A DNA stretch of 61,780 nt from Actinokineospora auranticolor (lineage in GTDB: Bacteria; Actinomycetota; Actinomycetes; Mycobacteriales; Pseudonocardiaceae). The stretch lies in NCBI RefSeq assembly GCF_002934265.1, contig NZ_PTIX01000035.1, positions 1-61,780 of the forward strand. Direction: 5' to 3'. A program made the position numbers and the translations under genes. The notes under the pieces are model-generated. The model made no database searches. It was not told where the DNA came from and saw nothing but the letters and a program-made list of their open reading frames with translations. This document shows, one piece after another, positions 9,770-18,586 of the stretch; position 1 is the first letter of the stretch; each line of letters starts with the position of its first letter.

Positions 9770-11950
9770 TTGGTTGACGAGATCGAACGCCTCATCGCCG
9801 GTGCCCATCACGACCCCCACTCGCTGCTCGGCGTCCACCCGGCCCCCGGCGGGTCGGTGGTCCGGGCGCTGCGGCCCAACGCCAAGTCCGTCGCCGTGAT
9901 CGTCGGCGACCGGCGGCACGAGGCCGAGGAGGTCGCCGACAGCGTCTTCGCCGCCGATCTCGACGTGGCGCCCGCGGAGTACCTGCTGGAGGTCGACTAC
10001 GGCGCGGGCCCCGAGCTGGTCGACGACCCGTACCGCTGGCTGCCCACCCTGGGCGAGCTGGACCTGCACCTGTTCCGCGAGGGCAGGCACGAGCGGCTGT
10101 GGGACGTGCTGGGCGCACACCCGCGCTCGTACGAGACCCCGGCCGGGGTCGTGCAGGGCACCTCGTTCGCGGTGTGGGCGCCGACGGCGCGCGGCGTGCG
10201 GGTGTGCGGCGACTTCGACGGCTGGGACGGGCGCGCGAACCCGATGCGCTCGCTGGGCTCGTCGGGGGTGTGGGAGCTGTTCATCCCGGGGGTGACCCCG
10301 GGGACCCGGTACAAGTTCCGCATCCACGGCGCGGACGGGTCGTGGCACGAGAAGGCCGACCCGATGGCGTTCGCCACCGAGGTGCCGCCCGCGACCGCGT
10401 CGGTGGTGTCCACTTCGGAGTACCGGTGGTCCGACGACGAGTGGCTGGCCCGCCGCGACGCGACGTCGTGGAGCTCGGCGCCGATGAGCGTCTACGAGGT
10501 GCACCTCGGCTCGTGGCGGCAGGGCCTGGGCTACCGGGAGCTCGCCGACCAGCTCGGTGAGTACGTCGCCGAGCAGGGCTTCACCCACGTCGAGCTGCTG
10601 CCGGTGGCCGAACACCCGTTCGGCGGTTCCTGGGGCTACCAGGTCACGTCGTACTTCGCGCCCACCTCGCGGTTCGGCACCCCGGACGAGTTCCGGTTCT
10701 TCGTCGACGAGCTGCACCGGCGCGGTGTCGGCGTGATCGTCGACTGGGTGCCCGCGCACTTCCCGCGCGACTCCTGGGCGCTGGCCCGCTTCGACGGCAG
10801 CCCGCTCTACGAGCACGGCGACCCCCGGCGCGGCGAGCAGCCCGACTGGGGCACGTACGTCTTCGACTTCGGTCGCAACGAGGTCCGCAACTTCCTCGTC
10901 GCCAACGCGCTGTACTGGATCGAGGAGTTCCACGTCGACGGCCTGCGCGTCGACGCGGTCGCCTCGATGCTCTACCTGGACTACTCCCGCAAGGACGGCG
11001 AGTGGCTGCCCAACGAGCACGGCGGCCGGGAGAACCTGGACGCGGTGCGGTTCCTGCAGGAGCTGAACGCGACCGTCTACAAGCACCACCCGGGCACCGT
11101 GATGATCGCCGAGGAGTCCACCGCGTGGCCCGGCGTGACCCGGCCGACGCACCTGGGCGGGCTGGGCTTCGGGTTCAAGTGGAACATGGGCTGGATGCAC
11201 GACACGCTCAGCTACCTTGGCCACGACCCCGTGCACCGCTCGTACCACCACAACGAGGTCACCTTCTCGTTGGTCTACGCCTGGAGCGAGAACTTCGTGC
11301 TGCCCCTCTCGCACGACGAGGTGGTGCACGGCAAGGGCTCCCTGTGGACCCGCATGCCCGGCGACGACTGGAACAAGGCGGCGGGTGTGCGCGCGCTGCT
11401 GGCGTTCATGTGGGCGCACCCCGGCAAGCAGCTGCTGTTCATGGGCGGCGAGTTCGGGCAGCCGGGGGAGTGGTCGGAGTCGCGGTCGCTGGACTGGGAC
11501 CTGCTCGACAACCCGCTGCACCGCGGCATCCAGTCCTTGATCCGCGACCTGAACCTGGCCTACCGCGACCGGCCCGCGCTCTACGCCGACGACACCCGCC
11601 CCGAGGGCTTCTCCTGGATCGACGCCAACGACTCGGCGGGCAACGTGCTCAGCTTCCTGCGCCTCGGCGGCGACGCGGAGCTGCTGTGCGTCGCCAACTT
11701 CTCCGGCGCGCCCCACCACGACTACCGGGTGGGCCTGCCGCGCACCGGCCGCTGGCGCGAGGTCCTCAACACCGACGCCGCCGCGTACGGCGGGTCGGGG
11801 GTCGGGAACCTCGGGTCGGTGGAGGCCGAGCCCGTCGCCTGGCACGGCCGCCCGGCGTCGGTCGTCCTCCAACTCCCGCCCCAGGGCGTGGTGTGGCTGG
11901 TACCCGAGGACGCCCCGGAACTGCCCGAGGTGCCGACCGAGGAGTCCTGA
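9770..11950 (+). CDS. glgB: 1,4-alpha-glucan branching enzyme
   Basis: A 726-residue GH13_9 enzyme that makes alpha-1,6 branches in glucan (EC 2.4.1.18). It has tandem N-terminal sandwich domains (HHDPHSLLGVHP near the start; FAVWAPTARGVRVCGDFDGWDG), then the barrel with Asp395 (LRVDAVASMLYLDYSR), Glu448 (IAEESTAWPG) and Asp516 (LSHDEVVHGK). The start is a TTG at 9770, six bases after the CBS stop; no better ATG/GTG exists before the conserved sequence. It is the last gene of the GlgE-pathway operon. Confidence 0.96.
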   Translation: MVDEIERLIAGAHHDPHSLLGVHPAPGGSVVRALRPNAKSVAVIVGDRRHEAEEVADSVFAADLDVAPAEYLLEVDYGAGPELVDDPYRWLPTLGELDLHLFREGRHERLWDVLGAHPRSYETPAGVVQGTSFAVWAPTARGVRVCGDFDGWDGRANPMRSLGSSGVWELFIPGVTPGTRYKFRIHGADGSWHEKADPMAFATEVPPATASVVSTSEYRWSDDEWLARRDATSWSSAPMSVYEVHLGSWRQGLGYRELADQLGEYVAEQGFTHVELLPVAEHPFGGSWGYQVTSYFAPTSRFGTPDEFRFFVDELHRRGVGVIVDWVPAHFPRDSWALARFDGSPLYEHGDPRRGEQPDWGTYVFDFGRNEVRNFLVANALYWIEEFHVDGLRVDAVASMLYLDYSRKDGEWLPNEHGGRENLDAVRFLQELNATVYKHHPGTVMIAEESTAWPGVTRPTHLGGLGFGFKWNMGWMHDTLSYLGHDPVHRSYHHNEVTFSLVYAWSENFVLPLSHDEVVHGKGSLWTRMPGDDWNKAAGVRALLAFMWAHPGKQLLFMGGEFGQPGEWSESRSLDWDLLDNPLHRGIQSLIRDLNLAYRDRPALYADDTRPEGFSWIDANDSAGNVLSFLRLGGDAELLCVANFSGAPHHDYRVGLPRTGRWREVLNTDAAAYGGSGVGNLGSVEAEPVAWHGRPASVVLQLPPQGVVWLVPEDAPELPEVPTEES

Positions 11951-11984
11951 GCGTGGCGAGTGGGGGCTGGGGCACACTGGGCGG

Positions 11985-13382
11985 GTGAACCGACCCGGCA
12001 AGTCCCGGCTGGTGCTGCTGCTGTCCGTGCTGGCGCTCCTGGCGAGCGCGTGCACGACCGAGGTGGCCGGGACACCGCTCAGCCAGGGTTCGGTGGTCTC
12101 CCGCGACACCCCGGGGACGGGCGTCGACCCGAAGTCGTTCGTCAAGAACACCGACGGCGGCGAGGTGGACCGGCTCGCCGCGACCGTGGTCACCGACGTG
12201 CGGGTGTTCTGGACCGAGACCTTCCCGACCGCCTTCGGCAAGCCGTTCGACGACCTGTCCGGGGGCTACTACTCGGTCGACACCGCCGACGCGGACGCCA
12301 AGGCGCCGCCGTGCGCGGACAAGGCGGCGGACGTGGAGGGCAACGCGTTCTACTGCCCGAACGCCGACATCATCGCCTGGGACCGGGCCGCCCTGCTGCC
12401 GGTGCTGCGCGACCGCTTCGGGGAGGCGGCGGTGATGCTGGTGCTGGCCCACGAGATGGGGCACGCCGTGCAGGACCGCACCGGCGCCGGGCTCGACGAG
12501 CGCAAGGCCGACCCGCGCAAGTGGCCGACGATCCTGATCGAGGCCATGGCCGACTGCTACGCGGGCGCCTTCGTGCGCTGGGTCGCCGACGGCAAGGCCG
12601 AGCACCTGGAGATCGAGACCGACCGGCTCGACCAGGCGCTCGAGTCGCTGATCAGCTTCCGCGACCCGATCGGCACCAGCCAGGGCGACCGCGGCGCGCA
12701 CGGCGACGCCTTCGACCGGGTCTCGGCCTTCCAGGACGGCTACGAGCAGGGCGTGAAGCTGTGCTCGGAGATGACCGTCGACAACCGCACGTTCACCGCG
12801 GGCGGCTTCCTCAGCGCCGACGACCAGGCCCGCGGCGGCAACCTCACCTTCAGCGAGATCTTCGACTCGGTCACCCCCGGCCTCGACGACTACTTCACCA
12901 AGCTGGTCGCCGACAAGGGCAAGCAGTGGACCCCGCCCGCCGCGACCGGCGCCGACGGCGAGCCGACCTGCGACGGCGGCAAACAGGGACCGGTCGCCTT
13001 CTGCGCGTCGACGAAGGCGCTGGCGTACGACAAGTCCGGGGAACTGCCCAAGATCCACTCCGAGATCGGCGACTACGCCACCGCGACCCTGCTGGCCAGC
13101 CGCTACGGGCTCGCCGCGCGGCAGACCCTGGGCAAGCCGCTGGACGGGGAGCAGGCGGGCCGGTCGGCGGTGTGCCTGTCCGGCTCGTTCACCGGCTCGC
13201 TGTTCGCCGCCAACAAGCGCTACCTGTCCCCGGGCGACCTCGACGAGGCGGTGCAGGTGCTGCTCGACTACGACTACGCCGCCCGCGACGTGAAGGGCAC
13301 GGCCAAGGGCGCCGGGTTCGACCGCGTGCGCGAGTTCCGCAAGGGGTTCACCCAGGGTGGCGACGCGTGTGGAATCACGTGA
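11985..13382 (+). CDS. Lipoprotein neutral zinc metallopeptidase (first paralog)
   Basis: A 465-residue predicted lipoprotein of the neutral zinc metallopeptidase family. The signal peptide ends in a lipobox (LLASAC, Cys23), which anchors it outside the membrane. HEMGH at 156-160 supplies two zinc-ligand histidines and the catalytic Glu157; a downstream ADCYAG block and an AFDRVSAFQDGYEQG motif are family features. Only this gene and the next share the architecture, so they look like a tandem duplication. The physiological substrate is unknown. Confidence 0.85.
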   Translation: MNRPGKSRLVLLLSVLALLASACTTEVAGTPLSQGSVVSRDTPGTGVDPKSFVKNTDGGEVDRLAATVVTDVRVFWTETFPTAFGKPFDDLSGGYYSVDTADADAKAPPCADKAADVEGNAFYCPNADIIAWDRAALLPVLRDRFGEAAVMLVLAHEMGHAVQDRTGAGLDERKADPRKWPTILIEAMADCYAGAFVRWVADGKAEHLEIETDRLDQALESLISFRDPIGTSQGDRGAHGDAFDRVSAFQDGYEQGVKLCSEMTVDNRTFTAGGFLSADDQARGGNLTFSEIFDSVTPGLDDYFTKLVADKGKQWTPPAATGADGEPTCDGGKQGPVAFCASTKALAYDKSGELPKIHSEIGDYATATLLASRYGLAARQTLGKPLDGEQAGRSAVCLSGSFTGSLFAANKRYLSPGDLDEAVQVLLDYDYAARDVKGTAKGAGFDRVREFRKGFTQGGDACGIT

Positions 13383-13462
13383 CGTGACGGGATTTGCCAA
13401 CGGAGGGTAATCCGCCCCAGTACTGTGCACCCTGTCAAGCACGGAGGCGAAACGGGGACACG

Positions 13463-14941
13463 GTGCGGTTTCTGGGTGCGCGGGTGGCGGCGGTCCTGGC
13501 CGTGACCCTGGCGGTGGTCGTCCAGTTGAGCGGGTGCTCGCCGGAGGAGGTCCCGGGCAAGGCCCGCGGCGTCGGCGACATCGACGCGGGCACGGCGGCG
13601 GGCATCCCGGTGAACAACGAGGGTCCGACCGGACCGAAGAAGGGCGTCCCGGACGCCACCCTGGCCGTCGAGAACGCCGACGGCGGCGAGATGGACCGCC
13701 TCGCGGTCAACGCGCTGTCGGACATCTACGACTACTGGATCGAGCAGATGCCCGCGGGCTTCGACGGCAAGCAGTTCGAGCCCATCCGCAGGCTGGCGTC
13801 GTACGACTCGGAGGGCGCGCCGGTCAAGCTGTGCGGCCAGAGCACCAAGGAACTGGTCAACGCCTTCTACTGCGGTGCGGACGACAGCGTGGCCTGGGAC
13901 CGGGGCGTGCTGCTGCCGATGCTGAACAAGCAGTTCGGCCCGATGTCGGTGGTGGCCGTGCTGGCCCACGAGATGGGCCACGCGGTGCAGTTCCGGCTGG
14001 GCGAGAAGAGCGGCATCAACCAGACCACCCAGACGATCGTCAAGGAACAGCAGGCCGACTGCTATGCGGGCGGCTTCTTCCGCTGGGTGGCCGAGGGCAA
14101 GGCCAAGCACTTCGACGTGAACACCGGCAAGGGCCTCAACCACGTGCTGGCCACCATGTTCTTCATCCGCGACCCGGCAGGCCTCTCCGCCGCCAAGCAA
14201 GGTGCGCACGGCCTGGCGTTCGACCGCGTCTTCGCCTTCCAGGCCGGTTTCGCCGAGGGCCCGGGCCGGTGCGCGCGGATCACCATGGACGAGATCAACA
14301 ACCGGATCGTGGAGAAGGAACGCGCCGAAGCGGAAATGGACACCGCCAAGAACGGCGACGTGAAGTTCACGGATGCGGAGATCCAGGTCCTGCTGAGCCA
14401 GAGCCTGGAAGAGGCCTTCAAGCGGACGGGTGCTGCCGCGCCGAAGATCACGTACAACGGCGCGGATTGCGCCAAGGGGCGTTCGACGCCGCCGGTGTCG
14501 TACTGCCAGGAGGAGAACGTGGTCGCGGTTGACCCGCAGGCCATGCGGAAGATCGCGACGCCGCCGAAGAAGGGGCAGGAACCTGGGGTCGACGGCGCTG
14601 GGATCGGGGACTTCGCGGCGTTCGCTGAAATCGCTTCGCGGTACTCGTTGGCCATCCAGAAGGGGGTCAAGCTGCCTCTGGAGGGCGACAAGACGGGGCT
14701 GCGCACGGCTTGTTTGACGGGGGCTTGGGCGCACTTCACGGACTTGGGCGACAACAGCACGACGAAACTGCGCCTGGCGGTTGGGGACTTGGATGAGGCG
14801 GTCGCGGAGCTGTTGCAGGACAGCAGTTTGATCGCGGCGGACGTGAACGGGAAGCAGGTCCCGTCCGGCTTCGCCCGTGTGGAGGCCTTCCGCATCGGCT
14901 ACTTCGAAGGCGACAAGGGCTGCGACGAGCAGTTCAAGTAG
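13463..14941 (+). CDS. Lipoprotein neutral zinc metallopeptidase (second paralog)
   Basis: A 492-residue paralog of the preceding gene. It starts with VRFLGARV and has the lipobox QLSGC (Cys25), HEMGH at 169-173 and the same ADCYAGGFFRWVAEGKA and AFDRVFAFQAGF blocks. Both proteins share a DGGE-MDRLA segment after the lipobox. I chose the GTG at 13463, which begins the signal peptide; an upstream TTG at 13394 would add 23 residues ahead of it. The gene is followed by a strong terminator. Function beyond an extracytoplasmic metallopeptidase cannot be assigned. Confidence 0.84.
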   Translation: MRFLGARVAAVLAVTLAVVVQLSGCSPEEVPGKARGVGDIDAGTAAGIPVNNEGPTGPKKGVPDATLAVENADGGEMDRLAVNALSDIYDYWIEQMPAGFDGKQFEPIRRLASYDSEGAPVKLCGQSTKELVNAFYCGADDSVAWDRGVLLPMLNKQFGPMSVVAVLAHEMGHAVQFRLGEKSGINQTTQTIVKEQQADCYAGGFFRWVAEGKAKHFDVNTGKGLNHVLATMFFIRDPAGLSAAKQGAHGLAFDRVFAFQAGFAEGPGRCARITMDEINNRIVEKERAEAEMDTAKNGDVKFTDAEIQVLLSQSLEEAFKRTGAAAPKITYNGADCAKGRSTPPVSYCQEENVVAVDPQAMRKIATPPKKGQEPGVDGAGIGDFAAFAEIASRYSLAIQKGVKLPLEGDKTGLRTACLTGAWAHFTDLGDNSTTKLRLAVGDLDEAVAELLQDSSLIAADVNGKQVPSGFARVEAFRIGYFEGDKGCDEQFK

Positions 14942-14952
14942 CCGACCTTGCC

Positions 14953-14985
14953 TGAAGGCCCGAGCCCTGGCGGCTCGGGCCTTCA
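14953..14985 (+). terminator. Terminator after the metallopeptidase pair
   Basis: A perfect 14-bp stem (TGAAGGCCCGAGCC / GGCTCGGGCCTTCA) with a 5-base loop lies 11 bases after the stop codon. It is followed by ACCTTTCTCC, a weak pyrimidine tract. Confidence 0.85.
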
Positions 14986-15046
14986 ACCTTTCTCCGACTC
15001 GTTGGTTCCACGTCGAACCCGCTGGCCCACTCGGCGGCCTTTTTCC

Positions 15047-15185
15047 TTGATCGCGAGTTGTCCACATCCGCCGCATCCATCCACAGGATCTCGCGGCTCC
15101 TTTCCCAATACCCCAGCACCGATAGACTGGAGCAGGGCTGTCCCCCCCCCAGAGGAGGGCGGGGCTGTGCTTGTTGGGCCTCGGG
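15047..15185 (+). repeat. Leader-like fragment, divergent copy
   Basis: TTGATCGCGAGTTGTCCACA, a second CCACAGG, then CCGATAGACTGG and a CCCCCCCC/GAGGAGGGCGGGG hairpin. The TGTCCACA and -10-like TAGACT parts recall the blocks at 27051 and 41683, but the GGGGGCCGGAGGCG core is missing. No gene follows before 15487, and none is apparent on either strand. Confidence 0.35.
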
Positions 15186-15330
15186 GTGGTCAAGACAAGA
15201 GTGAGCCCAGTCCCAGCCAAGCCGCATACGCCCGCTCACCCCAGGCCGCCTCGCAGCTCCCCTCACCCCGCCAGGCTGAACCCGCTACCGCCGACGTGTA
15301 CCAGGCCGACCCACCACTCAATTCCATGGC

Positions 15331-15400
15331 ACACCATGTGGCGGGGGCGCGTTGCGTTCTGCGGGAGCTGGGATCCTGCGGCGGTTGTGTGGATGGCTCG
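15331..15400. repeat. Tandem-repeat unit, locus B
   Basis: A single recognisable unit: GTGGCGGGGGCGCGTTGCG, then GGAGCTGGGATCCTGCGGCG. It matches the units at 379-872 and 27361-27790. It lies just beyond the 3' end of the convergent NmrA-like gene. Confidence 0.6.
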
Positions 15401-15486
15401 GGAGAGAAGGGGGTTGGGAGCGGGAAGGGTCGGGTGCCTGGCAAGCGGTGGGATCGTGCGGTTGTTCGCCAGTTGTGGTTGTTGGG

Positions 15487-16344
15487 CTAGTTGGTCGCCG
15501 CTTGCTGCGGGGGAGTCGTTGTGGGGGCGCCGAATGCCGGGGCGTGTTCGTGGAGGAAGTTGTCCAGGGAGCGTGGGGGGCGACCGAGTAGGCGGGATAC
15601 CGTGTCGTTCGGGTGTTCCGGGTGGGTGGTGGACAGGTGCTGGATTTCCAGGACGTGGTTCACCAGCCAATCCGGGGCGCCGCGCAGGTCGGCGCGTAGT
15701 TCGTCCGGGGTGATGTTGACGCAGCGGGTCGGCCTGCCTGCCGCTGTCAGCTTGGCGGCGACCTCCGGGTACGATACCGCCTCCGGGCCTGTCAGCACGT
15801 GGGTGCCGGTGGCGCCGAAGGTGAGTGCGTTCACGGCCACGTCCGCCACGTCCCGCGCGTCCACCATGTTCAGTCTGGTGTCGCCGGTCGTGGTCGGGAA
15901 CCAGCCCGTGGCGCGGATGCGGTCGGCGTGGAAGAGCAGGTTCTGGAAGAACGCGTACGGCCGCAGGAACGTGTGCGTGATCCCCCACGACCGCACCGCC
16001 TCCTCAACCCGGTGGTGCAGCCGGGCAACCGCGACCGGCGAGTTCTCGGGCCCAGGCGCGGACAGCTTGACCAGGTGACCCACACGGGCGCGGGCGGCCT
16101 CGTCGACCACGCCGAGTTCGATCGCCTCCTGGCGTGGACCGTTCCCCATCGCCAGGAACAAGCCTGCCGCGCCGGTCAGGGCCGCGCGCACCGCGCCGGG
16201 GTCTGCCGCGTCGCCGATGACCTGTTCGACGCCGGGGAGGTCGGTGGGGGTGCGGACCAGGGCGCGGGTCGGTACGCCCTGGGCGCGGAGTCCGCGCAGG
16301 ACGGCGCGGCCGGTGGTGCCGGTGCCGCCGATGACGACGATCAT
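15487..16344 (-). CDS. NmrA-like NAD(P)-binding protein
   Basis: A 285-residue atypical short-chain dehydrogenase/NmrA-family protein. It opens with the Rossmann motif VVIGGTGTTG, keeps KLSAPGPENS and a DARDVADVAVNALT region, and lacks an obvious Tyr-x3-Lys catalytic pair. Members are NAD(P)H-dependent reductases or redox sensors. The ATG at 16344 follows AAGGA and overlaps the upstream stop (ATGA). It forms an operon with the small membrane gene, opposite a LysR gene that may control both. Confidence 0.85.
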   Translation of the reverse strand: MIVVIGGTGTTGRAVLRGLRAQGVPTRALVRTPTDLPGVEQVIGDAADPGAVRAALTGAAGLFLAMGNGPRQEAIELGVVDEAARARVGHLVKLSAPGPENSPVAVARLHHRVEEAVRSWGITHTFLRPYAFFQNLLFHADRIRATGWFPTTTGDTRLNMVDARDVADVAVNALTFGATGTHVLTGPEAVSYPEVAAKLTAAGRPTRCVNITPDELRADLRGAPDWLVNHVLEIQHLSTTHPEHPNDTVSRLLGRPPRSLDNFLHEHAPAFGAPTTTPPQQAATN

Positions 16345-16721
16345 GATTCCTTCTTCCGGTTGGTGGTGCGGGCCGCCGTGATGACGCCGCCGAGTGCGGC
16401 GGAGGGCACGGCGTCGAGGAACAGGGTTGGCGCGGCCAGTCCGGTGTGGACCAGGGCGAGGCTCGCGGCGAACGCCAGGGCCGCGCACAGCACGGCGCCG
16501 AGCAGCATGCGGACCGCGCGCCCGCCGCCGCGTGGGGCGAAGGTGACGGCGAGCGCGGCGAGCGCGGACGGGATGGCGATCGTGGTGACCGACGCCGCCG
16601 CCAGCCGGTGGTCGTCGACGGCCAGTGCGCTGGCGTAGCTCATGGCGGCGGGCATGACGTACGCCGGGATGACGTTCATCGCGATCGTCGCGAGGGTCGA
16701 CCGTTGCGCTGTTCGGGGCAC
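16341..16721 (-). CDS. Small four-helix membrane protein (DUF6069-like)
   Basis: A 126-residue protein with about four hydrophobic segments, including AMNVIPAYVMPAAMSY and LLGAVLCAALAFAASLAL. It resembles small actinobacterial membrane proteins of the DUF6069 type that sit near NmrA-like genes, but I cannot verify the family. GTG start with AGGAG upstream; the stop overlaps the next gene. Function unknown. Confidence 0.75.
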   Translation of the reverse strand: MPRTAQRSTLATIAMNVIPAYVMPAAMSYASALAVDDHRLAAASVTTIAIPSALAALAVTFAPRGGGRAVRMLLGAVLCAALAFAASLALVHTGLAAPTLFLDAVPSAALGGVITAARTTNRKKES

Positions 16722-16791
16722 GGGTGCGCTCCTGGGGTTGGTCCTTGGGATGTCACCAACGGTAGGAGCGTTGTCCGAGGTGAACTAGTGA

Positions 16792-16816
16792 GTGGATTCC
16801 GAACGGACTGTTCCAC
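16792..16816. promoter_or_regulatory. Candidate LysR operator
   Basis: GTGGA-N15-TCCAC, an interrupted palindrome, sits 11 bases before the LysR start in the 105-base divergent gap. LysR regulators commonly bind such spaced dyads next to their own gene. Inferred from position and symmetry only. Confidence 0.45.
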
Positions 16817-16826
16817 CAGTGGCACA

Positions 16827-17699
16827 ATGTCGGGTGTGGAGGAACTGGGTGACGTGGCGGTCTTCGTCCGGGTTGTGGAGGCGGGGAGCTTCTCCGCCGC
16901 CGCGCGGGCGCTGTGGATGCCGAAGTCGTCGGTGAGCCGCCGCGTCGCGCGGTTGGAGAACCGGTTGGGGGTGCGCCTGCTGCACCGCACCACCCGGTCG
17001 CTGTCGTTGACCGACGCGGGCCGCGCCTACCACGCGCGGGTGTCGGTCGCACTGTCCGAATTGGACTCGGCAGCGGGCGCGGCGGCGGACAGCCGAGAAG
17101 CACCGCGCGGTCTGGTGCGGTTGGCCGCGCGGCCGGACGTGGGCGCGGAGGTCCTCCCGGAACTGGTCGCCGCGTTCCTGACCCGGCACCCGGAGATGCG
17201 GGTGGAGGTGGTGCTGTCGACGTCGGTCGACCTGGTGGAGGGCGGCTTCGACCTGGCGCTGCGCGCGGGGGAGGGCGGTAGCGGCTCGACCCGGCTCCAG
17301 GACGCCCGCTTCCGCCTGTTCGCATCACCGGTTTACCTGGCGCGCAAGGGAATCCCGCAACGACCGGCAGACCTGGCCGCACACCTGTGCCTCCGCTTCG
17401 GCGACGCCGACCGCTGGCACCTGCACGGCCCACGCGGAGAGGTGTCGGTTGAGGTATCCGGCCAACTGGCCGCCGACGACCTGTCCTTCGTCCGCCGGGC
17501 AGCGGTGGCCGGGGCGGGGATCGCGCTGCTGCCCGAACCGGCGGTCGCGGCATCGGTGCGAGGCGGACTGCTGACGCTGGTGCTGCCGGACCACCACGCC
17601 GAGGGCCGACCGCTGCACCTGGTGGTACCGTCCAACCGGCACCTGCCGTTGCGGGTGGCGGTGCTGCGGGACTTCCTGGTGGCGAACTTCCCCCGCTGA
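16827..17699 (+). CDS. LysR-family regulator
   Basis: A 290-residue transcription factor. The N-terminal winged HTH spans about residues 5-63 (GSFSAAARALWMPKSSVSRR, then LGVRLLHRTTRSLSLT), followed by the periplasmic-binding-protein-like effector domain. It belongs to the large group with RVARLENRLGVRLLHRTTR. It is divergent from the small-membrane/NmrA operon and probably regulates it. The last ~40 bases are duplicated just downstream. Confidence 0.92.
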   Translation: MSGVEELGDVAVFVRVVEAGSFSAAARALWMPKSSVSRRVARLENRLGVRLLHRTTRSLSLTDAGRAYHARVSVALSELDSAAGAAADSREAPRGLVRLAARPDVGAEVLPELVAAFLTRHPEMRVEVVLSTSVDLVEGGFDLALRAGEGGSGSTRLQDARFRLFASPVYLARKGIPQRPADLAAHLCLRFGDADRWHLHGPRGEVSVEVSGQLAADDLSFVRRAAVAGAGIALLPEPAVAASVRGGLLTLVLPDHHAEGRPLHLVVPSNRHLPLRVAVLRDFLVANFPR

Positions 17700-17785
17700 C
17701 CGCTTGGGTTCCAACGCCCAGCACAAGAGGCTGTTCTGGTCAACCCTGCTGGTCGTGCATGGGTGGGCTGGTCGTCGTTCGACCT

Positions 17786-17825
17786 AGCGGTGCTGCGGGA
17801 CTGCCTGGTGGCGAACCCCGCTGAT
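17786..17825 (+). repeat. Duplicate of the LysR 3' end
   Basis: GCGGTGCTGCGGGACTGCCT and the following GGTGGCGAACCCCGCTGA repeat, with a few changes, the last ~42 bases of the LysR gene at 17659-17699. The copy keeps the stop codon but lacks upstream coding sequence. It looks like a remnant of a second LysR gene or a partial duplication. Confidence 0.75.
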
Positions 17826-17838
17826 AGAGCAGGGGTTC
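17813..17838. terminator. Hairpin between convergent genes
   Basis: GAACCCC (17813-17819) pairs with GGGGTTC (17832-17838), extended by GCT/AGC with one bulge. It lies 2 bases from the stop of the minus-strand transferase gene and past the LysR gene, so it may serve both. Confidence 0.55.
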
Positions 17839-17839
17839 C

Positions 17840-18586
17840 CTAGGACTCCAATGTCTTCCGCAGTGCCTTCGCCGCCTTGCGGGCCATGTCGGCCACCGCT
17901 TCCCGGCGGTCGGCGTCGGCGGCGAAGGCGGCGCGGCGGTCGCGGACGACCTTCGCCGGGATGCCCGCCGCCACCGCGTAGTCCGGGACGTCGCCGCGGA
18001 CCACGGCGTGGGCGCCGATGACGCAGCCCCGACCGATCCGGGTGCCCTTGGTGACCGTGACCTTCGTGCACAGCCACGTGTCCGGGCCGATCCGCACCGG
18101 GGACTTCGCTATGCCCTGGTCCTTGATGGGCAGGGTGATGTCCGCGGTCACGTGGTCGAAGTCGCAGATGTAGACCCAGTCCGCGACCAGTGCCGCCTCG
18201 CCCAACTCGATGTCCAGGTAGCAGTTGACGACGTTCTGCCGCCCGAACACCACCTTGTCCCCGATGCGCAGCGACCCCTCGTGGCAGCGGATCGCGTTGC
18301 CGTCGCCGATGTGCACCCACCGCCCGATCTCCAGGCGGCCGTAGCCGGGGCGGGCGTGGATCTCGACGTCCTTGCCCAGGAACACCATGCCCCTCAGCAC
18401 GACGTGCGGGTTGGCCAGCCGGAACTTCAGCAGCCGCCAGTAGCGCACCAGGTACCAGGGCGTGTAGGCCCGGTTGCGCAGCACCCAGCGCAGCGAGGCC
18501 ACGGTCAGGAAGCGGGCCTGGGCCGGGTCGCGCCGACCCCGGGCCCGCAGCCGCGAGGCCAGGGGGGCGCCCCACATCGACGTCAT
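17840..18586 (-). CDS. Hexapeptide-repeat acyltransferase
   Basis: A 248-residue left-handed beta-helix transferase: stacked hexapeptides from about residue 70 to 215 (IGRWVHIGDGNAIRC; GPDTWLCTKVTVTKGTRIGRGCVIGAHAVVRGDVP), ending in the typical AAGIPAKVVRDR. Members are acetyl- or acyltransferases for sugars and polyketides. Its ATG overlaps the upstream methyltransferase stop by one base (TGATG). From memory, the Rv3034c neighbourhood in M. tuberculosis carries a similar transferase beside methyltransferases, which suggests acylation of methylated polysaccharide; this is inference. Confidence 0.85.
   Translation of the reverse strand: MTSMWGAPLASRLRARGRRDPAQARFLTVASLRWVLRNRAYTPWYLVRYWRLLKFRLANPHVVLRGMVFLGKDVEIHARPGYGRLEIGRWVHIGDGNAIRCHEGSLRIGDKVVFGRQNVVNCYLDIELGEAALVADWVYICDFDHVTADITLPIKDQGIAKSPVRIGPDTWLCTKVTVTKGTRIGRGCVIGAHAVVRGDVPDYAVAAGIPAKVVRDRRAAFAADADRREAVADMARKAAKALRKTLES

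Noticed and set aside
9152..12241. Very long minus-strand open frame opposite glgB and its neighbours
   Set aside because: Its composition is that of antisense of high-GC coding DNA, while the plus strand encodes the complete catalytic motifs of GlgB, the CBS protein and the start of the peptidase.
16446..16826. Upstream extension of the first LysR gene
   Set aside because: LysR similarity begins at the ATG at 16827; the extension overlaps the divergent membrane-protein gene and its promoter.
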